NCBI GenBank assembly: GCA_029207755.1 | Contig: JARCOQ010000002.1 | Coordinates: 6,820,001-6,884,000, forward strand | Origin: Chamaea fasciata | Taxonomy: Eukaryota > Chordata > Aves > Passeriformes > Sylviidae | Direction of reading: 5' to 3' | Length of the DNA: 64,000 bases | Shown: positions 27,901 through 42,100 of the stretch, piece by piece | Numbering within the stretch: position 1 is the first letter of the stretch | How the letters are laid out: every line of letters starts with the position of its first letter | Position numbers and translations under genes: made by a program | The notes under the pieces: generated by a model | Database searches by the model: none | Told to the model about the DNA's origin: nothing | The model's input: the letters and a program-made list of their open reading frames with translations, nothing else

Positions 27901-30118
27901 AGGCACTAGGGTTGACATTTGCCTCCATTTTTCCATAAACTGCAGAAGGAAAAGTGAATATCTTACTCCAGCTAGCCCTGTTATATAATGTGGTAGAGCT
28001 TTGGGGATCTCTTAGATTCCTGTTTAACCTCGGCAAAGAGCCTCTCTGTGGCAATTAAGTTTCTATTTTCCTATATTAGCTCCCAAAATGACACGCTCCC
28101 TTTCCCACCCTTTTCAGAGAAGATGATTTTACTCGATTTCATGGAAACTTGACAAATTTACAAACAAGTAAAGAGATGCTCATTTCTTACTCATTATCTT
28201 TTACTTTGATTTTTCACCAACAACATGCATGATCTTGAGCCAACCCAGTAAAGGCAGTCAGCATATTGTTATTTGGTCATTTCTATTCCTTGCTATTGAT
28301 TACACCTCAAAATGGAATATTAGTTGCTGAATGTCAATATATTTGATACTTATTGTCCGTCTTTATGAAAAGTTAAGGAAGTAGTACCTTTTAATTCAAA
28401 AAGTGCTTTCTGGTGAGTTCCAGGGAGGGAAGCTTCATTTGTTGCAACAATATATGTAATGAAACACAGTTTTACAGAATGTGCCCTATATCTATCACCT
28501 TTATTTTACATTTGGAAGGAACAAATCTATTAGTGTAATGAATCAGGCTTTTAATTAGTCAAAGATTATAGAAGTGCTGACAATACAATAAAAATTACTA
28601 GAAAAATAGAGACTCATGTTTGTTAACCAGAACTTATTAGGGTCTTAATTATAATGAAATTACAATCAGAGGTCGCTAATGAAGTTAAGGCACTTAGATT
28701 TCAGTAAGTGTACTTGAAAAAAGTTGCATTTTCGCCAGTTTGGATTTACTGAGAGGATGAAAAAGGACATGGACGTGGCCAATAATCACTGTGGTGGTAC
28801 CAGATGTTTCTATAACTGTATCACTTATGTGACATGTAGTTACTATGTCTGTAGTATTTTAGGTTTCCTTTTTTTTTTTTCCTTGGTTTTTGGGGGATTT
28901 TGTTTTATTTTTGTTTTCTCTAAAGTGAAAGTTAGGTCTTGTGGCTTTTCAGACACCTTACTTTAAGAAGAGAAAGGTTCTTGTACCTGAAATCTTGAAT
29001 CTCAAATGTCCTGAACTTCATGCTTTGGCTGCTTTCCACTTCAAACAAAATTTGGGTAAAGATACAGTACTTGTGCAGAAACTTTTCACTAAGAAACCTC
29101 TTTGGTAAGAAACCTTTTTGCTATCAAGCTGAACCTTTGGGGATTTGAAGCGAGTAGGGTCAGGAGGCAAGCACATCCAAAGCTCGTTTATTCACCATTG
29201 AAAAGTCACCTGGGAGTGTCTTTTTCCCCTGTCCCTTTTAAAGAAGAAGGCATTATAGCAAAGCATGAGCTTGAGAGAGCAAAAGGAAGTGAGAGAACTG
29301 TTGCACTGCACATTTTTAGCAGCATGGTTTAGAATGGTCCCTTCAGCCTCAGTTGCAAATGTCCTGAGTAAATGTTGTTTGGAAAGACAAATTACAGCTG
29401 GTCGTATTTTAACTGTTGGCTAACAATGAATATGTATTATGTAACGTTTTATTAAATCTCTGTGTTATGAAAATGGTAATGATCAATCACTTGACCTCTC
29501 CTAGAGGGCAAATGTTAAGAAGCAGCCTTTATTTTAACTTCTGTGCTCATACGTGTTTTTTTATCTATTTATGGTTATATCTACATATATAGAGATTTAA
29601 ATTCATAGAAGTGTGAATTACCAGATATATTTTCCATGGACTTTTGGATGATTAAGTTAGGTTGTTTTAGCTGTCCTGAATCTGTGCATTTAAATACAGA
29701 CTACAGACTTCTGAATAAGGAAAAAGTACTTTTGTTAATTTAAGAAATCTTTGTGTTTTGCTGAAAGTGAATGTTCTGTTCATAAGACAGGTTTGCAACT
29801 TCTCCATCTCAGTGTTCCCAGCCTTTTTGTAACCTGGCTTCACACTTGACAAAATTGACAGTAATTCATTTTTCTCTGGGAAATTGGTAAATCCTTCCTT
29901 CCAAATCAGAAGCTTTAGAGGAGTATTTTTAAGCTGGTTTGAGAAATTAACTGTATAGTGAAATGCATTGCCTGCCTGCATTGCAGAAAAAAAGGACCTT
30001 GTCAGCAGTCCTTGATGGTGGAAAGAAGATAAAGTGACTTAAATGATGCTTGGAAAATGGCCTTTAAGAGTGTGGGATGGTTTGACAGTGAAGGAGCTTG
30101 TGGTTGTCTGGTTGCTTT

Positions 30119-30155
<37 letters not shown>

Positions 30156-33100
30156 GCAAATGTGTACCCTGAGTTATTTTGGAATGCACCAGGGGTTAAG
30201 AAGAAATGTGTGCTGATGCTCAAGGGACTGATGCCTGACTGGATGTTTTGAAGATGGGAAAAGTAGACAGTTGAGATTTGAGTGGTGTGATTGTCAGCAA
30301 ATCTGCGTACAGCTGAAGTTGTGCTCAGATTAGGGAATTACTCTGGGGAGGTAATGCACAGGGAATGACCACAGGCACTAAGGCCTATCTACCTGGAATG
30401 ATGCCAGAGTCTCTAAGGGACAGCATTCCAGGATGATACTGTAATACAACACTGAATTGAAAGGTCCTCTGATGAGCACAGAGACTGAAATGAATTGCCC
30501 TGCTGGCAAAACTTGCATAATAAATGGTAATAAAATACAAAGCTTTTGTTTCTAGCCCTGATCAGATATAGCACTACTCCTTGCACCTTTGGTATAAGGC
30601 AACAAAAAACACAAACTCCTACCAGGACACCCTTTATGTCTGAAGAGAGAAGAATTTGGTATTCAAGAATACTCCTAGTGGTTAATCTTTGCATTTACTT
30701 TGGGCAGGTGTGTTGAAAGTGTTCAGAAATGTAGCCCTGTCTAGGTAAGTCCCAGTACAGATTGGTTAGGAGGTGGGGTGCTGGCAGAGCTGTCAACATG
30801 TGTGCTAATGTACCTTATCAGCTGGTGCTGTGACACAGCATATGCTTGGGGTCAGTGCTGCTGTGACACGGATGCATTGCACATCATAGGAGATACCCTA
30901 TGTGTGCAGGGTGGGAAGACCAGAATTTATGAGGAAAGTGTAGCTTTTTGTTTAAGCTCCAAACCAGAAACAAATGGTAAATTTATAGATAGATAAAGGG
31001 CAGCATGGAAGTAAATGGATAACACTTTTGGGCTCACAGTGGCTCTTGGGGATGGTGCTGTGCAGGGCCAGGAGTTGGACTTGGTGATCTTTGTGGGTCC
31101 CTTTCAGCTCAGCTTTTTTCTGTGAAATATTCTGTGAAATAAGTGCATAATTGCAACTACATAAAGCTTGCTCTACCTTTTAAGAATGCTGCTATTTTCA
31201 TGTCCAGGTCAATATTCATTCTCCTACGTTAATGATCCTGGAAGTGTGCTAGGTCATTTTTGTTGTTGATTGTGGTGTAACATTATCTAATCACCATTAA
31301 CGAATGCGATAATGGGTCAGTAATTTTTTTGTTGCATATCTTGTTCCAATTGCTTATCAGTTGTGGGAAAAATTAAACTGACTCAAGACAGTCTAAGCAA
31401 TTATGACTCTATTTTCATTAAATTTTAGGACTCACACAGTGTTCAAGGTTTCCAGCTGTAGCAGGAATCCTGTGTACCCTTTACACCCTCTACTGTGCAG
31501 CAGAGAGGAGTTTTGATGTACACTAAGTTTATTTGGTTTTTATTTTAGATATGACAGTGATGGTTGGTGTCCACCTTTGCCAGTTCAGACCTACCTGCAT
31601 CAGGGCATGGAGGATGAGCTTGAGGAAGATGATGATCGTGTCCCCACACCTCCTGTCCGGGGAGTAGCTTCATCTCCTGCCATCTCCTTTGGGCAACAGT
31701 CGACTGCAACCCTCACGCCTTCCCCACGAGAGGAGATGCAGCCAATGCTTCAAGCTCACCTCGATGAGTTAACAAGGGCTTACCAGTTTGATATAGCAAA
31801 GCAGACATGGTAAATATTTGAGGGGGTCACCTGTGATCAGGGGAAATTAAATAATAGTAATAATAATAAAAATAGTAATAATAGCAACAATACATTCCTT
31901 TTTGACATAAATAATGACTTGTGTTTAACAGAGTTTCAGTTATGTTTCCAAAGAAGTAAAATGGAAGAAGAAACAGCAAAACTTTACCCACATTTGGAAG
32001 GCCTTACACATCCCTGTGTGCTTTTAAAATCATAATACAATAAGTTAAATGTTGTCTAAAAACATGTAAAAACAATATTCCTCCAAAACTTTGCACGTGT
32101 TCAGCTAAGTAGTAAATACCCATTTCCTGACAGCTTTTGTACGGTTGAGACCACTCTCTCTTCAGGCTAGAAGAAGACAGGAAATTTTTTGGATTTTCAA
32201 GAATAGCAAGATTCTAAATTCCTGATTAAAAATAATTACAGTCTCTTGAAATAGAAATGTGGCAGCTTTTACACTGTCACACATGAGAATGAGGTATTTG
32301 CATCTCTGTACTTTGAACTACCATGAGAATTTCTCCATAGGGACAAACCCAGGAACAGCAGAAAGCAAGCTGTTAGTATTTACAGGATGCATCTAGTGTT
32401 TCAGAGTGCTTTATGCCTGTTTAAAGGAAGAGCAAGCAAATACCACAGTAACATTTCCCCTGCAAAACAAACAGAAGCAATCTCTTCAGGGACTGAAAAA
32501 GAACTTGTCAACTGCACCAGGCTGGGGATACGGTGAAGGTCAGTTGCTTGCTGGATGTTCCCTGAGCAGCAGTTGTCCTTTTACAACTCTTCTACCCAGA
32601 CAAAGCCCACGACTCTCTGCGGAGCGGAGCAGAGCTAGTTACTGAATGGCACACTGCCAGCAGAGGAGCAGCCTTTCTTCCCTGGTAAATAAAGCCACGG
32701 AGCTATTCAGCTCGAGCTCCCATAAATACATCAGGCAGGTAGGCAGGCGGTGCCAAGCCAAAGCCAGCTGTTTTCCCTGGGCACCTTGAAAGCCTCGGGG
32801 CTTGTCTGCAATCTGCACTCAGTCAACAGGGTAGCACCGACCCCGGCCTGCCTGTGGGACAGACCCAAATCCCCGGCAGCAGCTAGACCTGGCCTGTGCA
32901 AGGTACTGGCTTCTGAGCCAGCACACAGATGCACACCCTGCCAGCACAGGCAGTGGCTGCTGCATTGTGCAGCTGTTACCCTTCCTACGCCCTCCAAAGC
33001 AGTCCGGGCATGGATAATGGAGCAGGACGCTGCGCCGAAACCTCGTGCAGCTGGCAGGAAAGGTCTTGCTCCCTTTTTGGAGGAATGAAAATTGATTGGG

Positions 33101-36100
33101 AAGTTTCATAATGTGCTTAGGATTATACAGATTGTAATGTCGCTCTCGTGTAAAGTCACAGTAGTTGAGCCTGAAACTCTGAAAAAAAAAAATAACAAGG
33201 GCGTTACCTTTTTTTCTTTCCTTTTGGGTATTGGGCTAAATGCTGAGGGTGGTTTTTAAATACAAGTGGTTTTTATGACATGGAATTTTTTAATATATTT
33301 TTGTTGTTTGGCTGGATATCTATCATGCTAGTAAAAGTTAGTAGAAAGTCCTCCATTGTTTTGACTGGGAAGGAATATTTTTTAGTCTTCTTTTCACAAA
33401 GTTAACCTATCCATTGTAGAGACAGGGGAAAACTAAACAGCAAAATGAGACCTGTCAGATAGGTTGCTGTGGGAGTAGCAACTGAGAAATACAGAGATCA
33501 GCCAACTAGGAATTTAAGAAAGAGCCCATTAGAGATTACTGGAAAAGTACATAATCATTATGGCCTTGATCCAGCAAATCACTTAAATATATGCTTAACT
33601 TTGAGTACATGAGAAATTGACTTCAATTGTTCTATCACAAGCTTCACATTAAACATATACTTAAGCATTTTGCTTGATTAGGAGCTAATCACACTGTTTA
33701 TTGAGGGTTAGTTAGATGGTAATGCCCTTTAGTGCCCCAGTGTTTTGAACACTGTGTAGAACTCTAAAAACCTGGTGTCCAGGCAGAAATGTGTTCAATA
33801 ACTGTTAATCACAAGAGGGTTGTATGTCAGAAAGGAAGCACTTGTTCTGGAAATAAGATTTAGAATAGGCAATAAGTTAAAATCTACACCGAGGTGGGGA
33901 AAGTTACCGGTGGTACATAACATTTACCATGGCATTCTCATATCTCATAGCTTTACATTACGAAATTTAAAAAAAAAAAAAAAAAAAGGCTCATTGAATA
34001 AAGAGAATTCATTCATATAGGCAATAATTCAGCACAAAGTTTCCACTGAAAATGTATTGTAGCTGGGAGCCAAACAGGTGACAATTGTAATTTCTTTGGT
34101 TTTACTGATGTCCAAGCAAGAGACCAGCAGAATCCTGGATCTCGTCCATGGTGCTGCCAATTCAAATCAGGTCATGGCACCTCATGTAGAGCCACCCAAG
34201 GATCCCCACGTGCCTAAGTTGGCAATTTCAAGCGTGATACATGCTCTTGTGCCAAGGCTAGTCATGCCTGGCTCCCCTGGAACAGCTTGCTATGTACCTG
34301 TTGTGCTGTGGGGAACGCTGCTCTGAAAGCTGATGGTGTTCTTTTCTCTCAGAGACCAGGCAAATCCAAGTCCGAATGCCATGCTTGCCTTTGGTCATTT
34401 AATTATCCTGTGGCTGCTTTTTTGTCTTCCTTTTTTTTTTTTTTTTTGTTTTATGAGATTGCTGCATGCAGTAATTTCACACATGCATGCCCTAATACTG
34501 CTGCAATTATATCAATTAAACTTCTTGGAATAAAGCAAAATGAAAAGGCCTCGCTGATGATGCATTCATTGGACTTGAAAATTTCTTCTGTCCTGCTGGC
34601 CATTTCCTCCTCTTTAGGGTGACTTTTGCTTCAGGCACTGCATCTGTTTAAGCAGAAGAAGTGAGATTAAACTTTGGTTCAATGTGTGATTTGCAAGGGG
34701 GAATATTGGGTGAGACACATATTTGCTAGGCTGGGATTCAGAATTGTTCTTTTCCGTGGGTTTCCTGCCTGATTTTTGTAGCCTCTGGCTGCCACTCTTC
34801 ATCTGTGAGAAGACAATCCAGAACTTCCCCATCCTAGAGGATTTTATCTTTATTCTTTGTATTTAAGACTGGAAAGTGTGCAGACGTTCTGGTATTAGAA
34901 GCTGCAATGAATAATTTAACTGACTTTTCTTCAGTTTGGCCTAACCAGACTCGTTTTGTAGATCTACTTCAGGACTTGTTGAAAGGCTTGTGTTTTATTG
35001 ACCATGGGCTGCAAAGTCTCATCCATTCTGATATCTTTTCCTGTTTGTTTGTGTAGGCACATCCAAAGCAATACACAACCTCCTCAGGCTCCAGTTCCTC
35101 CCCTAGGATATGTATCTGGAAACCTCATTTCAGATTTGGAAACAGATGTTCCAGATGACGATGACGATGAGGATGATATTGAAGAAGAAACTGTAGAAAT
35201 CAGTAGGCCACTAAGAGGTCTAGAGCATACTCCAGGCTCCAGTATGGACAATCTAGACAGCTCTGTGACAGGTAACCAAACACTGTGACACCAACTTGGT
35301 ACTCCCAGTAAAATGCATCACCATTTTGACAATTTCTGGGTGAAAATTTATTCCACTCGATTTCTGTAACATTTAACATGTTAATACTAAACACTAAAGT
35401 TAAAGAAGGATTTGGAAATGCTTTGCTTTGCTGCAAAATGATAAGGAAATTCATGAATTTTAAAAAGCTTTAAAGACTTGAAAGAACATTCAGTTATATT
35501 CTAGCTTTCATGAAAGGTTCATTCTACTAGAGAAACAAGGCAGTTACATAAAAAAGAGGGGGAAGACCTCAGCTTAGCAGTTTTTATTTAATAAATCAGG
35601 AGCAGTATAAAAATGTTATATTAAAGCACTTTTAGATATTCTGCTCGGCAAATGCTTTCCAGATGAACACAAGGAAGTTAAAAAACTTCAGAGTAAGTGT
35701 AGCTAGATCGACACAACATTTATTTCTGGAGTAAATACAACAGTTATGTAGGAAAATGCATATTCTGAACATACTTTATATTGCTGAATTTAGTAATTGT
35801 TCCCTTTTAGAAAATCTGTTTAATAATTCTGACCCTCCTTCCCTCACTTTTTCCTGTCCTTTGCATGCCTTGGAAAGCTACATCATCATCAAAGGGGACC
35901 TAGAATGGTCTGCTATAATAAACTAATGCACGGAATCCAAATGAATTAAATTGCTGTTGGTGAAATGTAGGCAGTGAAAGACTTTGATTTTTAAAAACAC
36001 AGATTTTTCATGGACATCATGTCCTTTCTGTAAGCACCAATGAAGCTCTCTTTAGGTTGATCCAGGGCCTCTCTGTAATGTACTGTGTCCATAAGGTGAA

Positions 36101-39100
36101 GGTGTGCTGGAGACCCAAATATCCCCAGTGCCACAGTGTTAACAGGTGCTGCTTCAGTTTTTGATCTCAGCAGGTGAACACTGATTGTTGCCTTTACCTT
36201 GAGGGAGACTTGTTCAGAACAACTTCCTGCCATAGCACCACTGAATTCCATCTTTGTCTGGACCTCTGAAATTCCAAGGCTTTTGCACTCAGACCTAAGG
36301 ATTGCTAATCTGAAAACACTGCGGGAATGTGACAATGATGGAGCATCAAGCATTTTCTTTATTTCCCTTGTTGAATGAAATAGTGTGTAGCTTAATCCCA
36401 CCTTCCAGGTTTTCCTTCATCCTAGAGCCAGACTGCTTGCCAATCTAATTAAGGTTTAAGAATTGTATCTATGCTTCTGTGATTTTGAAATCCAGATGCA
36501 ACGGAAGGCCAAAGAGTTAAAGTTTAAATCCCTGAATTGAGAAGGTTAACTTCTTAGTGCATGAGTATGTTAACTCACTCTGCTTGAATTTCTAGTGTAA
36601 TCTCCTTCAGGCTATAATTCTGCATATTTTTGCATATCTCACTAGTGGCTCAGAAGCCTTTCTGTTAGCAATTCACGAAGAATTTTGCACTGGTAGAACA
36701 GCAATAAATAATTTTTTTTTAAAAAAATGGTTGGTATACATTTTTCATTTGCTATATATTAACATGGCAATGCTTATGTATCTGTAAATCAGAAAATGAA
36801 TGTTTCCACATTTGCATCTTCACCTTATAGTTTGGACCACCCTCCCTAAAGCAAATAAGTAATAGTAGTATTCCTGCTCCTATTTGAAACTTTAGTGCTT
36901 ATTAGAATTTATACTTTTATGAATAGCCTTCAAACTTGCTATAATATTTTAAAATCTTGCCTAATTTTTGGAGTGTTAAATGTTTTATTACTGGAGTGTT
37001 AAAGGCTTCTTGATATTTTGGAAGAAATTGGGCAGGACTTGGTGATGTAGTCTGGGAGTATACTTAAGGTGATCTAAAAACACTTTCACTCATCACCACC
37101 ACTAACTTCATGTGGCCTCGTCCAGCTTAAAATTAAGGCTTTTCTTTGGCCTTTTCTTTAACTTGTTTAATTACTAGCTGGATTTGTTCCTTGCTCTGGT
37201 TCACTGCATGGCAAGGTGTGTGCTGGCACTGCAGGAAGGGAATGTGCAGCTGGAAGGGAAGCAAAATTATCGACTACCCCTATAGCACTTAGCTAACATT
37301 TAGACTGACTTAATTAAGGAATGATAGCCTTACAGAAGTACACCCAGAGTGTTAGCCTAAAGGGTCTGTAAGATGGTAAAATCTCCAAAGAGAAAAACTA
37401 CTTGTTTCCCTCAGTTACTACAGGGGTAAAACCTTGATTTTAGAAGAGTTTTTATTGGGCTTGTTTTTTTTCCTAAGGATGGAAAGAAATTTCCTATTAT
37501 ACTTGGCCAAATTTTGTTTTTCTGAAGAGAATTTTAATTTTTATTCGTCTGTTTCTGTTAACTCTTCTAGGCTGTGTTTGATGGTGGTAAGGAGTGTAGA
37601 GCAAAATGCTTCAGTTGTTCCCAAGCTGTTTCTCATTCTTCAATTTGATTGCTTTTAAAATACCATAGAACAACTAAATTGTTCTTTCTTGTGCTGAGAA
37701 TATATAAGCTACTTCTTTTCGCTGAGCCTTTGGTGACTTGAAGCCAATTTTTTTCTAGGAATTTATAGATCACATTTTCACTTCTCTAAACGCATTTGAA
37801 ACTGGAGGCAAATGAGAACAGCTGACCCAGATGAAGCAATATTTCTGTTCACTCTGGAGTGCCCAGGGAGTTCAGTGTTTGTGAGAAATCTAAATTGACA
37901 TCCCTTGGTCCAGACTTCCTCCAAACAGAGTTGCTGTGGAGGGAGCAGGGCGAAGTTCCTCACCTTGTAGTGTTAGCAAGCCTCAGCAATGCCTCAAAGA
38001 TTCCCACGAAATGGGGCTTTGTTCTTCATGGCTGAGCTGAGAACAAGGATTTCCTGCAGCGCCAAATGTGGGATTCTCCAAGGGGAAGCTCTGGCACTGC
38101 GTGAGCCAAAGCACAAACTATTGAATCCCTCTGACACCACTGTGCTGCTCCTTTAAACTGTTTAAAAGTCAAGTTGTCTTCCAGGCCCTTGAGTTTTAGT
38201 CACAGCTAACTGAAGATTCAGACAAGGATTTAATCTGCACTATTAAGCTTTTCTCTTTGCAGGTGGCAGAGACATAATGTTGATGTGTATAATAAAGTGA
38301 AAAGAAAGGAGGAGAGCACAGGAACTGTATCTTAACATTCTCCAGATATCACGAAAAGAACTCAGGGAGGGAGGTTTAGATTTGCACGTTTGTGGCATGT
38401 AATATGAAATTAAAGCCAAGGTTTTGCTTCATTCCCAGTATGGTTTGTTAGGATATTGAGTCACTGTGCTTACAAAAATAAATAAATAAATAAATAAATA
38501 GAAAGAAAGAACCAGAAAACACTGGTAAAATTTTTGCTTGCTTGACTTTAATTCAAAATTATTTAGGGTTATTTTTTGCTTTCAGAGATACATTGAAGTA
38601 TGTTTTTTCTTTCTCTTATGTTTAATGTTTGCCTTTATAATGAATTTCTGTGCAGAGTTATGGCATGAATAGCCACAAAGAGTCTGTTGCATTATTCTAC
38701 TTAAACAGACTTAATTAATTGCATATGACGACTGCAGAAGAAATTAATTTGCTTCTCACTGAAATCACTAAGAGCAAGCCTAGGTTTTTTCAGGTCAAAG
38801 TGTTATGGTTTGGGGGTTTTCTTTGCCCTCTCCTTATCTCCTTCTCCTCCTGCAGCACCAGTGAAACTGGTTGTGAGAGCTGTTGTATCTTCAGTCCTGG
38901 TGCATTTTGACTGAGGGAAGAGTTTGACACATTAGCTAGCATGGAAATTAGAGCAAGGCCTCTTCTACCTCACTGATACAAACTGATATAAACAGAGATA
39001 TATTCTTGTAAACACTGCCTCAATAAATGGGCGACATTTTTTTTTTTTCAATAGAATTATATAGATCTAAATTATAAAAATCTCTGTAGATTGTGTAGGT

Positions 39101-42100
39101 CAGTAAGGAAGAATATCCCTTATTTGACATGTTTTGGTCTTGATTAAAAGACTCACTGATCATTGTCTGTATGGAAAAAGTTGTTCATTCACTGTGTCTG
39201 AGCACAAATGGAATAATTCTCGAAAACTGCACAATATCATTCTCATGAACCATATTTTACCACGGTAGAGCTCAATATTTGTATTGATTTGCTTGGGGAT
39301 ACCTATTGCAAAAGATTCTATTTTATAAGCAGTTAGACAGATTGCATTTAATAGGAAGAATGTGCTTCATGGATTAAATATGTGCTCAGAAAATAGGAAA
39401 CTGCTACTTTTTGTATCTCATAAAAATGGTAATGCAACAATTAGCAGGGTCATATTATAAAGCACAGACTTTACTCTGGCTTAATGGATCTAGGGATATG
39501 CATTCATCAGCAACGATAGATTTAGCATAAAATGACATGTAAATGAATTGATGACTGATCATAAATTAATTTTAGTGCTGAAGAAGTAATAGAGACACAG
39601 CAAGTTGCCACTTTATCATAGTATTTTACTGCTCAGCAACATTTGAGCAACTACTTAATGTTCTGTGTGCATTTCTTTTCTAACAGCTTGAATAAATTTG
39701 AGAAATTTTTTGTGCCTTTCAGCAATATGGAAACCAAAAAAATCTAGAAGGATGGAATGCAAACAGAAATAAATTTGGCTAAGTGACATAAATTCATTTT
39801 TCATTAGATGTTTATGAAGGTCATTAATTATCATTGGACCTGTGAAGTGCTGAATATCTACGCATGTTTTTTTCCTCCTTTTATTTAGTGTATTCTGCCC
39901 AAAAATAAAACATTTAAAACTCAGAGGTTTATTCCAGGTGTATACATTTAAATACATGAGCATTTATGGTGGAGGAAAGTTAAAAAACAAAGTCTAGTTT
40001 TTGGAAGTGTGATCATATTTAGATTCTGCATTCAAACACTTCTATAGTTCTCCCTTATTTTGATGGTACAATGACTATTGCCCCTTCTATTCCATCACTT
40101 CCACCAAAATCAGTGGGCATTCCTGCTGTGTAATCATGACAGTGGTCAGGCATATCCAGGAGAGGATAATATCTTCATCCTGTGCAAAGACTAAAAGAAT
40201 TCTGTAACTGATTTCAGCTGAAGTAGCATCAGTCCCCAGGGGCATCACCCACACTTCAGAAACCTAAGCAGTCCATCCCTGTTCCATTATAAAACTGCAG
40301 AGGAGCAGGGGCTTAACATTAATAGGTGCTGGATGGTCTTGTAAAGGAAAACACCTGAAGCAAGCACACAGAGGTTGGTAGATGCAGAAAACTATCTCAT
40401 GGAATTCTCAGAAGCTCCAGGTTTGTTGTGAGCAGCTTTTATTTCACAGGTGCATTAGACTCTTTATTATTGTTAGTTTTAAGTAAAGCAACGGTACACA
40501 TTACAAAGAAAAATAGCATTTTTATTGCCAGCAAAATGCCACTAAAAGCAATAGCATGTAGTCTACTGGAAGCTGGCACCTCTGCTTCCCTCACCTTTCC
40601 CTGAGAGCAAAGAAGCTTTCCGTTTGTGTTAGCACCAAGAGATATTTTATGGAGCAAGAAAACAGAGTTCAACTTTTCACAGGGCTGATTTTGTTCTGCA
40701 TAAAGCATTTACTGCTGCTGTCAGCAAGAGTAAAATTTACAGTTGCCAGAAAGCGTAAAAACTCAAATGTGCTCTTGGAAAACACGTAGTGAGCTGCATG
40801 TAAAGAAGACACTAAAAGCCTGTTTCATCCCATTTCAAAATGCACAGTTGATCTGAAAGGAACGTCAGCATCTCTTATTCTGCCTTTATTCAGAGAAAAA
40901 CAAATGTGCATCTGATTTGGAAAGCAAGAGGCCAGTGGATGCCTTTAAACAAGCAGTCACCACGTGTGCTATGCTAACACAGCTGTCTGGTGGCCTGAGG
41001 TGCCCGGGCTGGGCTCCAGCACTCCCATGCCTTCTGGGCAATGTCTACACCTCTGCAGGTCACAGCAAAATGGGATTTACTGCTGCAGGTTTTGCTGGGG
41101 AAAAGAAGTTGTTTATGCAGGGAAACTGAATAGGTCAGGGATCAGTGGAAATAATGTCGAGATTTTGCCTTTAGCTCCCTGGTCACACATAGCTGTGGGT
41201 GCTGTTTGTGGCTCAGGGTATTTTGCTGACTTCAGCAGTTAGAAGTTTCTATATAAAAAGTTGCTTCCAGCAACCAGAAGTAATGTAGAATGGTTTGGAC
41301 TAGGAGGGGCTTCTAAAGGTCATTTTGTTCCAACCGCCCTACCACGGACAGGGACACTTTCTGCGAGACCAGATTGCTCAGAGCCCCATCCAGCTTGACC
41401 TTGAACACTTTCAGGATTGGAACATCCACAGCTTCTCTGGGCAACCCGTTCCCATGCCTTACCACCCTCACAGTAAAGAGTTTCTTCCTTATATGTAATC
41501 TGAACCTTTTCTCAGTTTGAAAATACGGCTTGTTGTCCTGTCCCTACAGGCCTTATCAGAAAGGCTTTGTAATGACCCCACTCTATATATTGAAATGCTG
41601 CAGGAAGACATCCCCAGCGCCCTCTCTTCTCCAGGCTGAACAACCCCAGTTGTCCCAGCCTGTCTTCACAGAAGAGGGGTTCCAACACTCTGATTGTTTT
41701 TGTGGCTCCTCTCTGGACACCCTTGAACAGGGCCATGTCTGCCTTGTGCCAGGGACCCCAGAAATGGATGCACAGGTCCAGGTGGGGTCATGACATCTCA
41801 GTAAAACTCATGTCCCTGCAAGAACAGCTACGCTTCCAGCATGACAGGTCCCTCCTAGAACAGCTGCTGGAGGAGAGGGATAGGAGGAGTGATCCACAGC
41901 CAGAGCACACTATTCCCAGCCTTGCTAATACTTGCTGTCCATAGGAATGTGGAGGAGTTGAGGAACAGAGCTTTTTTAATAAGGTTAGCCTAGAAAACTG
42001 GCAGTCTGATAATAAAAATGTAGGTAATTTTAGAAAAACTGACATGTCTATGAGTGTGTAGAACAATAGCTATATTCACACACTATGTCCTTTTGCAGAT

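Larger units (their letters stand above)
25532..31548 (+). other. ROBO2: ROBO2 intron 7 of window (6017 bp)
   Basis: The intron contains a perfect 19-bp hairpin (27234-27279), an AT-rich TAATTA-containing stretch at about 28530-28720, a T10/A28 tract (30116-30153) and a CR1 3' end on + (about 31040-31140). The remainder shows no recognisable genes. Confidence 0.8.
31810..35056 (+). other. ROBO2: ROBO2 intron 8 of window (3247 bp)
   Basis: The intron contains (AAT)n-like repeats at 31846-31891, a GC- and CpG-richer patch at about 32580-33070, an A run at 33968-33987 and a T run at 34431-34447. No exon or mobile element was recognised. Confidence 0.8.

Noticed and set aside
41808..41945. Extension of the CR1 copy to the right
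   Set aside because: After about 41797 the sequence no longer follows CR1 landmarks, so the 5' truncation is placed there.
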